A DNA stretch of 64,000 nt from Candidatus Methanimicrococcus odontotermitis (GCA_031286065.1 JAITUZ010000035.1:1-64000), one strand, 5' to 3'. Shown: positions 26,329-36,401, counted from the stretch's first letter. Notes: a model not told the origin generated them from the letters alone. Made by a program: numbers and translations.

Positions 26329-27774
26329 ATGGCTTACGAAAACCCTGACGGCGTGATGATTGGTTTGGAAGTTCACGTCCAGCTCAACAACGCTGCCACA
26401 AAAATGTTTTGCAGCTGCACCTCTGATTACACCGACAGCGAGGCGAACACATGTCTTTGCGCCGGCTGTCTGGCGCTTCCTGGAACCACGCCGGTCCTCA
26501 ATGAAAAGTCTGTCGAATACGCGATTCGAATCGGTTTGGCTCTGAATGCGGAAATCGAAGATGAAACTGACTTTTTCATGAAAAGTTATTTCTATCCGGA
26601 TCTCGGAAACGGGTATCAAGTGACACAATTTGATCGGCCGATCGTGAAAAACGGGCATGTCTTGATTGAAGGCGAAGACGGCGAATTAAAAATCAGAATT
26701 CGCCGGGCTCATATGGAAGACGACCCCGGTAAAATGGCGCACTTCGGAACGATCGAAAAATCAACCGGCAGCATTATTGATTTCAACAGGTCCGGAATGC
26801 CGCTTGTCGAAATCGTCACGGAGCCGGATATGCGGTCCGCTAAAGAAGCCCGCCGTTTCTTGGACAAGCTTCGAAGCATTTTGGAATATTTGGACGTTTT
26901 TGACGGTTCCCGCGAGGGCGCAATGAAGGCTGACGCCAACATTTCCGTCAACGTTTTCAATGGCAAGCGCATTGAGGGCACCCGTGTCGAAGTGAAAAAC
27001 ATCTCTTCGCACAAAGCGGTTGAAAAAGCCATCAATTATGAAATCATGCGCCAGAAGGATTTTCTCCGAAAAAACAAACCGCTGGTTCAGGAAACACGCC
27101 ACTATGATGAAGACAGAAATGTCACCGTCAGTCTCCGTGTGAAAGAAACGGCAGACGATTACCGCTATTTCCCCGACTTTGATTTGGTGCCGATGTTTGT
27201 CGGCGGCCGCGTGGAAGGCATCCGCGCCGAAATGCCGGAGCTTCCTGACTCCAAACGCGAACGCTTTGTCTCCCAATACGGTATTTCCGATGCCCACGCT
27301 AAGAGTCTGGTCACGGAGCGCGCTTTCGCGGATTTGTTTGAAAGCGTCGCCGCCAAGGTTGATTCCAAATCCGCCGCATCGTGGGTTGCCGATATTGTGA
27401 AAGGCGAACTCAACTACCGCGATATGCCGATTACGGCTGTCAGCAGCGATGATATCGTTTCTATTATATTGATGGTTTCTAAGAAAGAAATCAGTGAGGA
27501 AGGCGGCATCGCAGTCATTCGTACGCTGTTAGATGAAGGCGGCAAGCCGGCGGACATCGTGAAAGCAAAGGGATTGGCAATGGCCGCAGATGATTTCATT
27601 GCGGCGGCGGCCAAAGAAGCCGTTGCAGAAAGCCCTGATGCCGTTGCCGATTACAAAGGCGGAGCGGAGAATGCGCTGAATTTCATTGTCGGCAAAGTCA
27701 TGCAGAAAGCGAAAGGAAAGGCGGACGCGAGACTGGCCCGCGAAATGGTTCTCAAAGAACTTGAAAAAATGTAA
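26329..27774 (+). CDS. gatB: Aspartyl/glutamyl-tRNA amidotransferase subunit B
   Basis: A 481-residue subunit that phosphorylates the side chain of the mischarged aminoacyl-tRNA and amidates it with ammonia. It opens with VMIGLEVHVQLNNAATKMFC and has the zinc-binding cysteines FCSC and CLCAGC, the block YFYPDLGNGYQVTQFDRPIV, and DFNRSGMPLVEIVTEPD. The C-terminal helical and YqeY-like domains (from about 300) read the tRNA. The start codon abuts the gatA stop, so translation is coupled. The protein looks complete and normal, in contrast with the altered GatA. Confidence 0.94.
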   Translation: MAYENPDGVMIGLEVHVQLNNAATKMFCSCTSDYTDSEANTCLCAGCLALPGTTPVLNEKSVEYAIRIGLALNAEIEDETDFFMKSYFYPDLGNGYQVTQFDRPIVKNGHVLIEGEDGELKIRIRRAHMEDDPGKMAHFGTIEKSTGSIIDFNRSGMPLVEIVTEPDMRSAKEARRFLDKLRSILEYLDVFDGSREGAMKADANISVNVFNGKRIEGTRVEVKNISSHKAVEKAINYEIMRQKDFLRKNKPLVQETRHYDEDRNVTVSLRVKETADDYRYFPDFDLVPMFVGGRVEGIRAEMPELPDSKRERFVSQYGISDAHAKSLVTERAFADLFESVAAKVDSKSAASWVADIVKGELNYRDMPITAVSSDDIVSIILMVSKKEISEEGGIAVIRTLLDEGGKPADIVKAKGLAMAADDFIAAAAKEAVAESPDAVADYKGGAENALNFIVGKVMQKAKGKADARLAREMVLKELEKM

Positions 27775-27898
27775 ACAAATGATTAAAAAATATAAACAGA
27801 CATTTAATAAATGCAAACAGAAGCCGGTTTTGCCCGTTCTTCTGTTCTCTTTTTTATTTTATGCCGGCAATTGATTTGAGTATAAATTATATTTCATT

Positions 27899-29239
27899 TC
27901 ATTTTTTTTCAAAAACGGCGCCGATTTTTTTCATCTCTTCAAAAAAATCAGGATACGAAATTTTAACGGATTCCGCTGTGTCAATCGTCATATTTCCAAT
28001 CATCATTCCGGCAATAAACAAAGACATCACGATTCGGTGATCATGCCATCCGTGAACTTGCGCGCCTGTCATTTTTCCTTTGCTCTTTTCGCCGGAAATG
28101 ATTAAGCCGTCCGCGGTTTCTTCAATCGCTGCGCCGATTTTCGAAAGTTCTGCCGCCATCGCTTTCAAGCGATCCGTTTCTTTAAAACGGACATGCTCGG
28201 CATTCGTGATCCTCATCTCTCCGTCTGAAAACGCGCCGAGAACCGCCAGCGTCGGAACCAAATCGGGCGTTTTTCCCGCGTCCCAAGTTATTCCGTTCAA
28301 TCGTCTGCCGTTTTTATTGGACGCGCGGATGATTCCGTTTTCTTTATCCCATGAAATATCGGCGCCGGCTTTTTCTAATATTTCAACAATCGCGCTGTCG
28401 CCCTGCGCCGAAGGGAAAAGTCCGTCAAGCGTTATGTCCGCTCCGGGAATGAGCGCGCCCGCCGCCAGTAAATATGAGGCGGAAGAAAAGTCTCCGGGAA
28501 TCGTGTAATTTCCGAGATCATACGTTTGATTTCCCTGAATTTTATAATAAATTCCGGCGTCTCCGTTCGCATCGTTTTCCCGCTGTTCATGAATGACGAC
28601 GCCTGCTTTTTGAGCCGCTTCAAGCGTCATGTCGGCGTACGGTTTGGATTTTAATTCCCCTTCTATCGTTATTTTTGAATCGGCTTTCAAAAGCGGACAG
28701 GAGAGGAGAAGCGCGGATATAAATTGAGAACTCATTCCGCCGTCAATTGAAACGCTTCCGGGGATGATTTTTCCTTTCACAACCAGCGGCGCGCAGCCGT
28801 CATTATTTATTGAATAAGCCTCAGCGCCCATTTTGTTCAATGTGTTCAAAAGCGGCGTATTCGGTCTTTTTTGAATGGATTCGTCACCTGTCAGCGTTAC
28901 GTCTCCGTCAGCAACGCCGGCGAGAGCCGTCATCAAACGCAGTGTCGTTCCGGAATTTCCGACATCGATCGGTTTTTCGGGCGTTTTTGGTTTTCCGCCG
29001 AAGCCGCTGACAACAAGCCGGATTTCATTCGTCTCCGGATTTATTTTTTCTTCAATTTCCGCGCCGAAAAGCCGGCAGGCTTCTATCGTTGATTTCGTGT
29101 CGGCTGAAAGAAGCGGATGAGAAAGTTCGGATTTCTTGCGCCCCAAAGAAGCAATCAATACGGCGCGGTGTGTATAACTTTTAGAAGCGGGCGCCGTTAA
29201 CTCTCCCTGGGGAATTGATTTTCTGACGGAAACAATCAT
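27899..29239 (-). CDS. aroA: 3-phosphoshikimate 1-carboxyvinyltransferase (EPSP synthase)
   Basis: A 446-residue enzyme joining shikimate-3-phosphate and phosphoenolpyruvate in aromatic amino acid synthesis. Motifs: APASKSYTHRAVLIASLG, DVGNSGTTLRLMTALAG, SIDGGMSSQFISALLLS, RFKETDRLKAMAAEL and HGWHDHRIVMSLF. All expected active-site residues appear present. The gene is monocistronic, with a TATA-like CTTATAATC upstream on the minus strand near 29265. It supplies the pathway that ends in tyrA at 7769. Confidence 0.94.
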   Translation of the reverse strand: MIVSVRKSIPQGELTAPASKSYTHRAVLIASLGRKKSELSHPLLSADTKSTIEACRLFGAEIEEKINPETNEIRLVVSGFGGKPKTPEKPIDVGNSGTTLRLMTALAGVADGDVTLTGDESIQKRPNTPLLNTLNKMGAEAYSINNDGCAPLVVKGKIIPGSVSIDGGMSSQFISALLLSCPLLKADSKITIEGELKSKPYADMTLEAAQKAGVVIHEQRENDANGDAGIYYKIQGNQTYDLGNYTIPGDFSSASYLLAAGALIPGADITLDGLFPSAQGDSAIVEILEKAGADISWDKENGIIRASNKNGRRLNGITWDAGKTPDLVPTLAVLGAFSDGEMRITNAEHVRFKETDRLKAMAAELSKIGAAIEETADGLIISGEKSKGKMTGAQVHGWHDHRIVMSLFIAGMMIGNMTIDTAESVKISYPDFFEEMKKIGAVFEKK

Positions 29240-29782
29240 GAGCCGTCATATTCTTTTATTGATTATAAGGATTCGGTCAAAAAAGCAAATGATTATTGAA
29301 TGCCGGCTTTTCGTCTTTTTTTCAGACTGTATTCCTATTCATTTGTCTTTTATTCATATTTGTTCTCATAAAAAAGCGGGGATAAAAAATCGGCATAATT
29401 TTATATTTCAAAGAATATTTAATTAGGGATAAATGGTACATAATCATTTATTATAAACCTTTTGATGAAAATTTTAATCGGTTTTGTCCTTTTCAGGAGA
29501 TTTTCCGGTCAGATCTTCTGATTCGGACAAAGTAACACAAATCCTTGTCAAAATCACAATCTTTGTTAACAATGAATTATCAACTTATTCTGCCGTATTT
29601 TATTGTAAACCCGTTGCAATTTACAAGCGCAAAACCTTTAAGTACGAAATTTACGAATTTGATAGTTGATTGGAATGATAAACTGAGTAATCCGTAATAG
29701 ATCTATTTTTTCGGACACACTCATATCGGTTCGTATTTTTTATCATGCCCAATTTCGTTTTAAATATAAGGAGGATATATCC
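29240..29782. other. Intergenic region holding the mcr promoter
   Basis: About 540 bases, very AT-rich, upstream of mcrB. Candidate TATA elements are TTTATTATAAAC near 29448 and AATATTTAATTAG near 29411; I cannot choose between them. Either would give a long 5' leader of about 300 bases, which fits long leaders reported for mcr in Methanosarcina relatives. No gene is visible. Confidence 0.35.
29768..29778 (+). promoter_or_regulatory. Strong ribosome binding site deciding the GTG start of mcrB
   Basis: AAGGAGGATAT contains the full AGGAGG and lies 7 bases before GTG at 29783, marking a non-ATG start for a very highly translated gene. Confidence 0.8.
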
Positions 29783-31087
29783 GTGTCTGACACAGTAGAT
29801 ATCTACAGCGATAGAGGAAAACTCTTAGAGAGCAGCGTAAATATCAGAGACCTTGCTCCCGTCAAAAATAAGGCCGTCCAAAAAATCATTATGGACACCA
29901 AACGTTCAGTTGCCGTCAGCCTCGCCGGAATCGAGAAATCACTCGCGACCGGTAAGATGGGCGGCGCTGCAAAACAAATTCTCGGCCGCAAACTTGAGTA
30001 CAACTTGGTTGAAAACTCAGGCGCCCTCATGGACTCAATCAAAAAATTGGTTCAGGTTGATGAAGGCGATGACACCGTTGTCAAATCATTGGCCGGCGGC
30101 AAACAGCTTTTGATTCAGATCCCGACTGCCAGATTGAATGCAGGCGCGGAATCAACCGTCTCCATGACTGTCAGCGCGGCAGCCGTGACGCAAGCTATTC
30201 TTGACGCTTACAACACCGACATGTACGACTCCATGATCGTTAAAGCCGCTTGCTGGGGCAGCTACCCGATCACGGTCGGTATGGCCGGCAGCCCGATCAA
30301 AGGAATTCTCGATATCCCCCAAAACAATGAGGGTCTCGGCTATTCACTCAGAAATATCACATCCAACCACGTTGCAGCCATTACCAGAAGAAATGCAATG
30401 AATGCCGCGGCACTGTCCTCCATTTATGAACAGGCCGGCATCTTTGAAATGGGAGGCGCAGTCGGCGACTTTGAAAGACACCAGCTCCTCGGCCTTGCCT
30501 ACCAGGGCTTAAACGCCAACAACATGGTCTATGAAATGGTTAAAGAAAACGGAAAAGAAGGCACAATCGGATCCGTTATTGAGTCCACCGTTGCCAGAGC
30601 CATTGAAAACAAAATCATCCACGTCGACAAAACCGGCGCGTCCGGCTACAACTTCTACAAAGCGGACGACGTCGCCATGTGGAACGCATACGCAGCAGCA
30701 GGCACACTCGCCGCTACAATGGTCAACTGCGGCGCATCACGCGCAGCGCAGGACGTCGCGGCAACAATGCTCTACTTCAACGACATCCTCGAGAAAGAAA
30801 CAGGCCTCCCCGGCTGTGACTACGGTAAGCTCCAGGGCGCGTCCGTCGGTTTCTCCTTCTTCAGCCACTCCATCTACGGCGGCGGCGGACCAGGTATCTT
30901 CAACGGCAACCACGTCGTTACAAGACACTCCAGAGGATTCGCTATCCCCTGTGTCGCAGCAGCCGTGTCTCTTGACGCAGGAACTCAGATGTTCACAATC
31001 GAATCCACATCCCAGCTTATCGGCGATGTGTTCGGAACAATGGACGAGTTCAGAGAACCGATTAAAGCCGTTGCAGGAGCCCTCTAA
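29783..31087 (+). CDS. mcrB: Methyl-coenzyme M reductase beta subunit
   Basis: A 434-residue subunit of MCR, which reduces methyl-coenzyme M with coenzyme B to methane at nickel cofactor F430. It starts SDTVDIYSDRGKLLESSVNI and ends with the usual FTIESTSQLIGDVFGTMDEF; the C-terminal glycine-rich loop GGGGPGIFNGNHVVTRHSRG contributes to the active-site channel. The start codon is GTG behind a perfect AGGAGG. Codon use is strongly biased (AGA for Arg, AAC, ATC, GGC), as in mcrG and mcrA, showing high expression. It is first in the operon mcrBDCGA. Confidence 0.98.
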   Translation: MSDTVDIYSDRGKLLESSVNIRDLAPVKNKAVQKIIMDTKRSVAVSLAGIEKSLATGKMGGAAKQILGRKLEYNLVENSGALMDSIKKLVQVDEGDDTVVKSLAGGKQLLIQIPTARLNAGAESTVSMTVSAAAVTQAILDAYNTDMYDSMIVKAACWGSYPITVGMAGSPIKGILDIPQNNEGLGYSLRNITSNHVAAITRRNAMNAAALSSIYEQAGIFEMGGAVGDFERHQLLGLAYQGLNANNMVYEMVKENGKEGTIGSVIESTVARAIENKIIHVDKTGASGYNFYKADDVAMWNAYAAAGTLAATMVNCGASRAAQDVAATMLYFNDILEKETGLPGCDYGKLQGASVGFSFFSHSIYGGGGPGIFNGNHVVTRHSRGFAIPCVAAAVSLDAGTQMFTIESTSQLIGDVFGTMDEFREPIKAVAGAL

Positions 31088-31116
31088 ATAACCGCAGATG
31101 AAGGTCTGATGAAACT

Positions 31117-31635
31117 ATGACATGTCCCACTGAATCAGGATGCAGCTGCGAACCCGCAGTCGGCGAAACAGTTCAGATAGAAGTTGTTCCGCAGAGAATT
31201 TTAAGTCCTGAGACATCAGAAAAGCTTCTTGGAAGAATTTACGATTGCGACGGCATTATCAGAGTTATGGTCCAAGGATCCCGCCTGCCCGACAAAGTCG
31301 GATACGGTCCGGGAACCGGCGAGAAAGTCAATCATCCGCTTCAGAAATCGATTGAAGTGGAAGGTCTGCAAGTCAATATGCGTGTCACTTTAAGCCGTCT
31401 TCTTGTTGAAGTTGACAGTGACCGCACGGCTGATGAAATTAAGAAAATATGCGATGAAACGTTCCGTTTCCCTTTTGAATTTTACAAAGGCGTGTTTTTC
31501 AAGAAATATTCAACCGTCGTTGACTACGCCAAAATGGGGCCCAGCCCCGATGAAAGACTGCTCGGCATGACCGATCCGAGAGGAAAACTCGATCAAATTG
31601 TCTTCATTGAAAAAGAACAAAAAGACAGCGAATAA
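31117..31635 (+). CDS. mcrD: MCR operon protein D
   Basis: A 172-residue accessory protein of the mcr operon. Recognisable segments are EVVPQRILSPETSEKLLGRI, IRVMVQGSRLPDKVGYGPGT and RVTLSRLLVEVD, with a ferredoxin-like fold predicted. McrD binds MCR or its assembly intermediates and helps assembly or activation; it is not part of the mature enzyme. The N-terminus (TCPTESGCSCEPAVGE) carries three cysteines. It starts 29 bases after mcrB. Its codon use is less biased than that of the structural genes, fitting a lower need. Confidence 0.94.
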   Translation: MTCPTESGCSCEPAVGETVQIEVVPQRILSPETSEKLLGRIYDCDGIIRVMVQGSRLPDKVGYGPGTGEKVNHPLQKSIEVEGLQVNMRVTLSRLLVEVDSDRTADEIKKICDETFRFPFEFYKGVFFKKYSTVVDYAKMGPSPDERLLGMTDPRGKLDQIVFIEKEQKDSE

Positions 31636-31661
31636 CTGTACGGAAACAAGAAGGAATTCTC

Positions 31662-32264
31662 ATGATGAATTTTGACCGAAACACCCAAGTCGTTGACTGC
31701 CGCCTCGGCATCAGCCACGGCAAAGGCGGAAGCCTCGCGAGAGCGGGCACGCTTTCTCAAGCCGGAAAGCTTGACGTGGTTGTCGTTGCGATGGGTTCGG
31801 GCCGAAGACATGTGACAAAACCGATTTGTGAAATTACATTCGCGATCCGCAGAGAAAATATTCAAACAGGCGTTTTGGTCCTTTACGCCGGTACCGGCTA
31901 CCCCGAGTCGGGAACAATGGGCTCTTTCGGTATTGATCCGAAAGAAATTGACCAAATCAATATGCACAAAATGGCAATCATTCACTTCGGTAATGTCAGA
32001 AACCACTTTGTGAGAAAAGCCGGAGATATTTTCAGCGGCGTACGTATTCCTGCAGTTATCATTACACAAGCGCTTGTCGATTTTGAAGATTTTGCAAAAG
32101 CAGGCATTAAAACCCGTTACGTTAAACCCAAAGAGAAAGACTGTCTTTCTGACGGCGTTATCATGAACATCGTGACCGGCGTTACCCGAGGTGACGCGGC
32201 GCCGCGCGAAAAACTCAGTGAGATCATTGTTAAAGTAAAGGAAGCATTAGGCCAAATCCAATAA
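31662..32264 (+). CDS. mcrC: MCR operon protein C
   Basis: A 200-residue protein of the McrC/methanogenesis marker 7 group. Typical blocks are QVVDCRLGISHGKGGSLARA, VAMGSGRRHVTKPICEITFA, NIQTGVLVLYAGTGYPESG and AVIITQALVDFEDFAKAGI. McrC is a component of the ATP-dependent system that reduces F430 nickel to the active Ni(I) state. GGAATT lies before the ATG. It sits between mcrD and mcrG, with 26 and 12 base gaps. Confidence 0.95.
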   Translation: MMNFDRNTQVVDCRLGISHGKGGSLARAGTLSQAGKLDVVVVAMGSGRRHVTKPICEITFAIRRENIQTGVLVLYAGTGYPESGTMGSFGIDPKEIDQINMHKMAIIHFGNVRNHFVRKAGDIFSGVRIPAVIITQALVDFEDFAKAGIKTRYVKPKEKDCLSDGVIMNIVTGVTRGDAAPREKLSEIIVKVKEALGQIQ

Positions 32265-32276
32265 GGAGTTAAGAAT

Positions 32277-33038
32277 ATGGCATACAAAGCACAATATTAT
32301 CCCGGTACAACCTCTGTTGCAGCCAACAGAAGAAAACACATGGGTCATGACTTGGAAAAATTAAGAGAAATTTCCGATGAAGACTTGACCGCAATCCTCG
32401 GCCACCGCGCCCCCGGTCAGGACTACCCCAGCACCCACCCGCCGTTAGCGGAAATGGAAGAGCCGCCGTGCCCGATCAGAGAATTGGTGGAACCCACGCC
32501 CGGCGCAAAAGCAGGTGACCGTGTCAGATACGTTCAGTTCGTTGACTCTATGTACAACGCGCCGTCCGTTCCGTACGTCAGATCCTACTACGCAGCCATC
32601 AACTTCAGAGGCGTTGACCCCGGTACACTTTCCGGCCGCCAGATCGTTGAAGCCCGTGAAAGAGACATGGAACTTGTCGCAAAGGACCAGCTCGAAACTG
32701 AAATGACCTGCCCGGCACGCTCAAGCCTCCGCGGCGCAACAGTTCACGGCCACTCCGTCCGTCTTCAGGAAGACGGCGTGATGTTCGACATGCTCGACAG
32801 ATCCAGACGCGAAGGCGACGTCATCATCATGGACAAAGACCAGGTCGCAATTCCGCTCGACAGAAAAGTCAACCTCGGCAAACCCATGTCTGAAGAAGAA
32901 TTAGCCAAGAGAACCACCATTTACCGTGTGGACAACGTTCCGTTCAGATCTGACGCGGAAGCAGTTGAATGGGTTCAGAGAGTTTACCTCCAGAGAACTC
33001 AGTACGGCTTCAGACCCGGTGTGGAGAAAGCACAGTAA
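32277..33038 (+). CDS. mcrG: Methyl-coenzyme M reductase gamma subunit
   Basis: A 253-residue MCR subunit. It starts AYKAQYYPGTTSVAANRRKH and contains the conserved VLGHRAPGQ-type segment (here ILGHRAPGQDYPSTHPPLAE), PYVRSYYAAINFRGVDPGTL and SGRQIVEARERDMELVAKDQ. With McrA and McrB it forms the alpha2beta2gamma2 enzyme. AAGGAG precedes the start. It is the fourth gene of the operon, with strong codon bias. Confidence 0.98.
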   Translation: MAYKAQYYPGTTSVAANRRKHMGHDLEKLREISDEDLTAILGHRAPGQDYPSTHPPLAEMEEPPCPIRELVEPTPGAKAGDRVRYVQFVDSMYNAPSVPYVRSYYAAINFRGVDPGTLSGRQIVEARERDMELVAKDQLETEMTCPARSSLRGATVHGHSVRLQEDGVMFDMLDRSRREGDVIIMDKDQVAIPLDRKVNLGKPMSEEELAKRTTIYRVDNVPFRSDAEAVEWVQRVYLQRTQYGFRPGVEKAQ

Positions 33039-33050
33039 GGAGTGACAAAA

Positions 33051-34769
33051 ATGGCACAAGAAGATATTTTTGCAAGATTTAAGAGATCCATGGAAATCAA
33101 ATTCGCTGAAGACTATGGTGACAACAAGCAGGGCGGCACCGACATCACCTCCAAGACTGAAAAATTCTACAGACTTGGTCCGGAGCAGAGCCCCCGAAAG
33201 AGAGAAATGATTAAAGCCGGTAAAGAAATCGCAAAGAAAAGAGGACTTGCCGGTTATAACCCCATGATGCACACCGGTGCACCTCTCGGTCAGCGCGCGA
33301 TTACACCGTACAGAATTTCAGGCACAGACCTCGTTTGTGACCCGGATGACTTACACTACGTCAACAACGCCGCAATGCAGCAGATGGTTGACGACATTAA
33401 GAGAACCAACATCGTCGGTCTCGACATGGCGCACGACACGCTTGAGAAGAGATTGGGCAAAGAAGTGACGCCTGAAACCATCAACAACTACCTTGAAAAC
33501 CTCAACCACTCCCTTCCGGGCGGCGCCGTTGTTCAGGAAATGATGGTTGAATGTCACCCCGGCTTGGTTGATGACTGTTACGTCAAGATGTTCACCGGCA
33601 ACGATGACCTCGCAGACGAAATCGACAAGCAGTTCTTAATCGACATCAACAAGATGTTCCCCGCAGAACAGGCCGCGCAGCTGAAGGCCGCCATCGGCAA
33701 CACCTCCTGGCAGGCACTCCACATCCCGACAATCGTCATCAGGTCCACTGACGGCGGTCAGACCAGCAGATGGTCCGCAATGCAGATCGGTATGTCCTTT
33801 ATCTCCGCGTACAACATGTGCGCCGGTGAAGCAGCTGTCGCTGACTTGTCCTACGCCGCAAAGCACGCCGGTTCCATCAACATGGGTGAAATGCTCCCCG
33901 CAAGACGTGTCAGAGCGCCCAACGAACCCGGAGGCGTTTCCTTCGGTCATCTTTGTGATATCGTCCAGACCGGCCGTGTCAATATCGATGACCCCGCAAA
34001 GGTCGCTCTCGAAGTTGTCGGCGCGGGCTGTGTCATGTACGACCAGATCTGGCTCGGTTCTTACATGTCCGGCGGTGTCGGTTTCACACAATACGCAACC
34101 GCAGGCTACACTGACGACATTTTGGACAACAACTTGTACTACACCGTTGACTACGTCAACAAGAAGTACAACAACGCAGGCAAGACTGGAACAGCAAACA
34201 AAGTGAAGGCCACCAACGATGTCATCAAAGACATCGCCACCGAATCCACGCTCTTCGGTATCGAAGAATACGAGAGATACCCGTCTGCCCTTGAAGACCA
34301 CTTCGGCGGTTCCCAAAGAGCAACATCCCTCGCGGCCGCTGCCGGCTGCGGTGTCTCCATCGCAACAGGAAACGGTAACGCAGGTCTCTCCGGCTGGTAC
34401 CTCTCCATGTACCTCCACAAGGAAGCATGGGGCCGTCTCGGCTTCTACGGCTACGACTTGCAGGACCAGTGCGGTGCTTCCAACGTTTGTTCCTACCAGG
34501 GCGACGAAGGCGCTCCCGCAGAACTCCGCGGTCCCAACTACCCCAACTACGCTATGAACGTCGGTCACCAGGGCGGCTACGCCGGTATCACAATGGCTGC
34601 GCACTCCACAAGAGGCGACGCTTACACCGTCAACCCGCTGGTCAAAGTCTGTTTCGCAGACGACCTCCTTCCGTTCGACTTCACCAGACCGAGATACGAA
34701 TTCGGCCGCGGCGCACTCAGAGAATTCGAGCCTGCCGGTGAAAGAACTTTGGTCATTCCGGCCAAATAA
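33051..34769 (+). CDS. mcrA: Methyl-coenzyme M reductase alpha subunit
   Basis: A 572-residue catalytic subunit of MCR. I start it at the ATG at 33051 ([18 protein letters not shown]), because AAGGAG lies 8 bases before it. The sites of the unusual modifications are visible: His224 in ALHIPTIVI (N-methylhistidine), Arg240 in [10 protein letters not shown] (the methylarginine target of Mmp10), and [12 protein letters not shown], which holds the thioglycine and the S-methylcysteine position. [16 protein letters not shown] is the familiar block used for methanogen typing. Its sequence follows Methanosarcina McrA closely. It is last in the operon, with a strong terminator after it. Confidence 0.98.
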   Translation: MAQEDIFARFKRSMEIKFAEDYGDNKQGGTDITSKTEKFYRLGPEQSPRKREMIKAGKEIAKKRGLAGYNPMMHTGAPLGQRAITPYRISGTDLVCDPDDLHYVNNAAMQQMVDDIKRTNIVGLDMAHDTLEKRLGKEVTPETINNYLENLNHSLPGGAVVQEMMVECHPGLVDDCYVKMFTGNDDLADEIDKQFLIDINKMFPAEQAAQLKAAIGNTSWQALHIPTIVIRSTDGGQTSRWSAMQIGMSFISAYNMCAGEAAVADLSYAAKHAGSINMGEMLPARRVRAPNEPGGVSFGHLCDIVQTGRVNIDDPAKVALEVVGAGCVMYDQIWLGSYMSGGVGFTQYATAGYTDDILDNNLYYTVDYVNKKYNNAGKTGTANKVKATNDVIKDIATESTLFGIEEYERYPSALEDHFGGSQRATSLAAAAGCGVSIATGNGNAGLSGWYLSMYLHKEAWGRLGFYGYDLQDQCGASNVCSYQGDEGAPAELRGPNYPNYAMNVGHQGGYAGITMAAHSTRGDAYTVNPLVKVCFADDLLPFDFTRPRYEFGRGALREFEPAGERTLVIPAK

Positions 34770-34794
34770 TTCTGAAAAACTGTTAAAATCTGTT

Positions 34795-34816
34795 TTGCCG
34801 GATTTTTATCCGGCAA
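34795..34816 (+). terminator. Terminator of the mcr operon
   Basis: TTGCCGGAT and ATCCGGCAA form a perfect 9-bp stem around TTTT, followed by CCTTTTCTTTTTTTG, 26 bases after the mcrA stop. Confidence 0.75.
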
Positions 34817-35150
34817 TCCTTTTCTTTTTTTGATTGATTTATCGTCAATTCAGAAAAGTTTTTATTTTATTCTAATCTATTTTTTTGGCAGGGTATTTTT
34901 CTTCTCTCTAATCGCTTTAAATATTTCTATTCATGGCTCTGCACGATAATTCTTTATTGAACAAAAAAACAGTTGTTCTAAAATTCTGAACAACTGAATG
35001 CAAAGGATTGCACGAAAATTACCTTATTCTTTTGATTTTTTCATTCAAAGTTTATGCATGGGGATATTTAAATATCAATAATTATATTTTTTGTTTAATA
35101 TTCCTATTAAAATTATTTCCAAGTTATTACTGTTAAAAAGGAGAAACATT
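34817..35150. other. AT-rich intergenic region at the border of the accessory region
   Basis: About 330 bases. It contains a perfect 14-base palindrome GATATTTAAATATC at 35063-35076, which may serve as TATA element or operator for the protease cassette that follows. No gene is visible. Confidence 0.35.
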
Positions 35151-35747
35151 ATGAAATCTAAATTAATTCTTTGTCTTTTTGTGATATGCTTACTTTTGCT
35201 CTTCTCCGGATTTGCATCTGCATATAATTTGTACGATGACAACGGGAAAAAATATAAGTGGCATAGGTCTTATAACAATCCTGTCTGGGTGAATGCATCA
35301 AGTTATAATTCCAGTTGGCAATCTGTTGTTAATAATTCTATTAATAATATTACTTCCAGCGGAGCTAATTTTGGTTTTATTAATCAAAATGGTCGGATTG
35401 AAGTAATGATGGCAGCACACGCCCTCTATGCAGCTGGAAATGAAACTGGTGATCCATTAGGTCGAACTACATACTCATCGTACACTTATTACCCTTCAAA
35501 TCAAACATTTGTTTTGACAGCGTCAAAAATAGCAATAAATACAAATAAGCCTTGGCATACTTCTGGTAATTCGACTAAATCTTACAATTTACCCTGTACT
35601 ATTTCTCATGAACTTTGTCATGTTGCAGGTCTTCATCATCATAATGGAACTAATTCTGTAATGAGACCACTACTAACAATGGGAGAATATAGACCCTTTG
35701 GGTCAGATGATATAAATGGACTTACTGCAATTTATGGGAGGTATTAA
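35151..35747 (+). CDS. Secreted matrixin-type zinc metalloprotease
   Basis: A 198-residue exported protease of the metzincin clan. The signal peptide is residues 1-23 (MKSKLILCLFVICLLLLFSG onward, cleavage after FASA). The zinc-binding motif HELCHVAGLHH fits HExxHxxGxxH exactly, and a methionine nine residues later (NSVM) can form the Met-turn. The end GSDDINGLTAIYGRY is the usual matrixin closing helix. No propeptide with a cysteine switch is seen between signal and catalytic part. The start at 35151 has AGGAG 9 bases upstream. The gene is followed after 3 bases by a TIMP/NTR-like gene, so both are translated from one mRNA. AT-rich codons differ from those of neighbouring housekeeping genes. 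Confidence 0.82.
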   Translation: MKSKLILCLFVICLLLLFSGFASAYNLYDDNGKKYKWHRSYNNPVWVNASSYNSSWQSVVNNSINNITSSGANFGFINQNGRIEVMMAAHALYAAGNETGDPLGRTTYSSYTYYPSNQTFVLTASKIAINTNKPWHTSGNSTKSYNLPCTISHELCHVAGLHHHNGTNSVMRPLLTMGEYRPFGSDDINGLTAIYGRY

Positions 35748-35750
35748 TTT

Positions 35751-36401
35751 ATGAAAAATTTAAAATATTTCAGTTTGGGATTGTTTAGTATTTTATTTAT
35801 ATTGGGCATTATTACCATGCCTAATTTTATTTCTTCTTATTCAAATTCAATTGAATCTGTGGCTCCATATGATTTATTAATCCATAACCTGTACCCATAT
35901 CTTACATATGATGAATTAATGGAATGCAGTGATATAATAGTTTCAGGTCAAGTTGTTTCAATTTCTGAATCAAAATGGTCAACTCCGGATGGTAAACAGC
36001 CTGATGGTGTTATCATAACAGAAAAAGTCGATGAAAACGGAGAACCGTGTATTGATTTTCTAATTGATTTAAAAGAAAATGAATTTATTTATACAGATAT
36101 AATTTTTAAAGTCAATACCATCTATATGGGTGATTTGAAAGAAAATGAAATTGTTGTTCGATTTTTAACAGGAACTGTTGATAATTTGAGAATGTCTGAT
36201 GAATCTGGTTTAGATATTCAGAATTATAAGGAAGGAGGCAATTATTTATTTTTCCTCAGCAATCATAGGACATATGGTGGTGAAAAAATTCCAAATTGTT
36301 ATTCAATTAATACACCGAGAGGTGCTTTAATTAATACTAATCCCGAGAATTTTATTAATTTTGATGGAGAAAAATTTGATCCTAACGTTCTGTATAAATA
36401 A
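35751..36401 (+). CDS. Exported TIMP/NTR-like protein paired with the matrixin
   Basis: A 216-residue protein with an N-terminal membrane or signal segment (residues 5-25). The rest follows a pattern shared by seven proteins in this window: YDELMECSDIIVSGQVVSIS, a W-S/T-x-D/K-G turn, FIYTDIIFKVNTIYMGDLKE, an RFLTGTVD strand, and a final GGNYLFFLSN. This resembles the OB-fold of TIMP/netrin-like domains (SD-I-V-x-x-x-V, then a strand ending in K/M-G). GGGAGGT of its ribosome binding site lies inside the end of the protease gene. It is an obvious candidate partner or inhibitor of the protease; this is inference. Its closest relative in the window is the gene at 55714. Confidence 0.62.
   Translation: MKNLKYFSLGLFSILFILGIITMPNFISSYSNSIESVAPYDLLIHNLYPYLTYDELMECSDIIVSGQVVSISESKWSTPDGKQPDGVIITEKVDENGEPCIDFLIDLKENEFIYTDIIFKVNTIYMGDLKENEIVVRFLTGTVDNLRMSDESGLDIQNYKEGGNYLFFLSNHRTYGGEKIPNCYSINTPRGALINTNPENFINFDGEKFDPNVLYK

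Noticed and set aside
29484-29669. Open frame in the mcr leader region
   Set aside because: It starts with TTG without a ribosome binding site and looks like random AT-rich sequence; the region is better seen as promoter and leader.
30531-31091. Open frame of 186 codons in another frame of mcrB
   Set aside because: Its composition is low in complexity (Ser, Thr, Pro), it follows from mcrB codon bias, and mcrB itself is certain.
33636-34604. Long open frame of 322 codons antisense to mcrA
   Set aside because: It is a by-product of strong codon bias in mcrA; the product has no protein-like motifs and no ribosome binding site.
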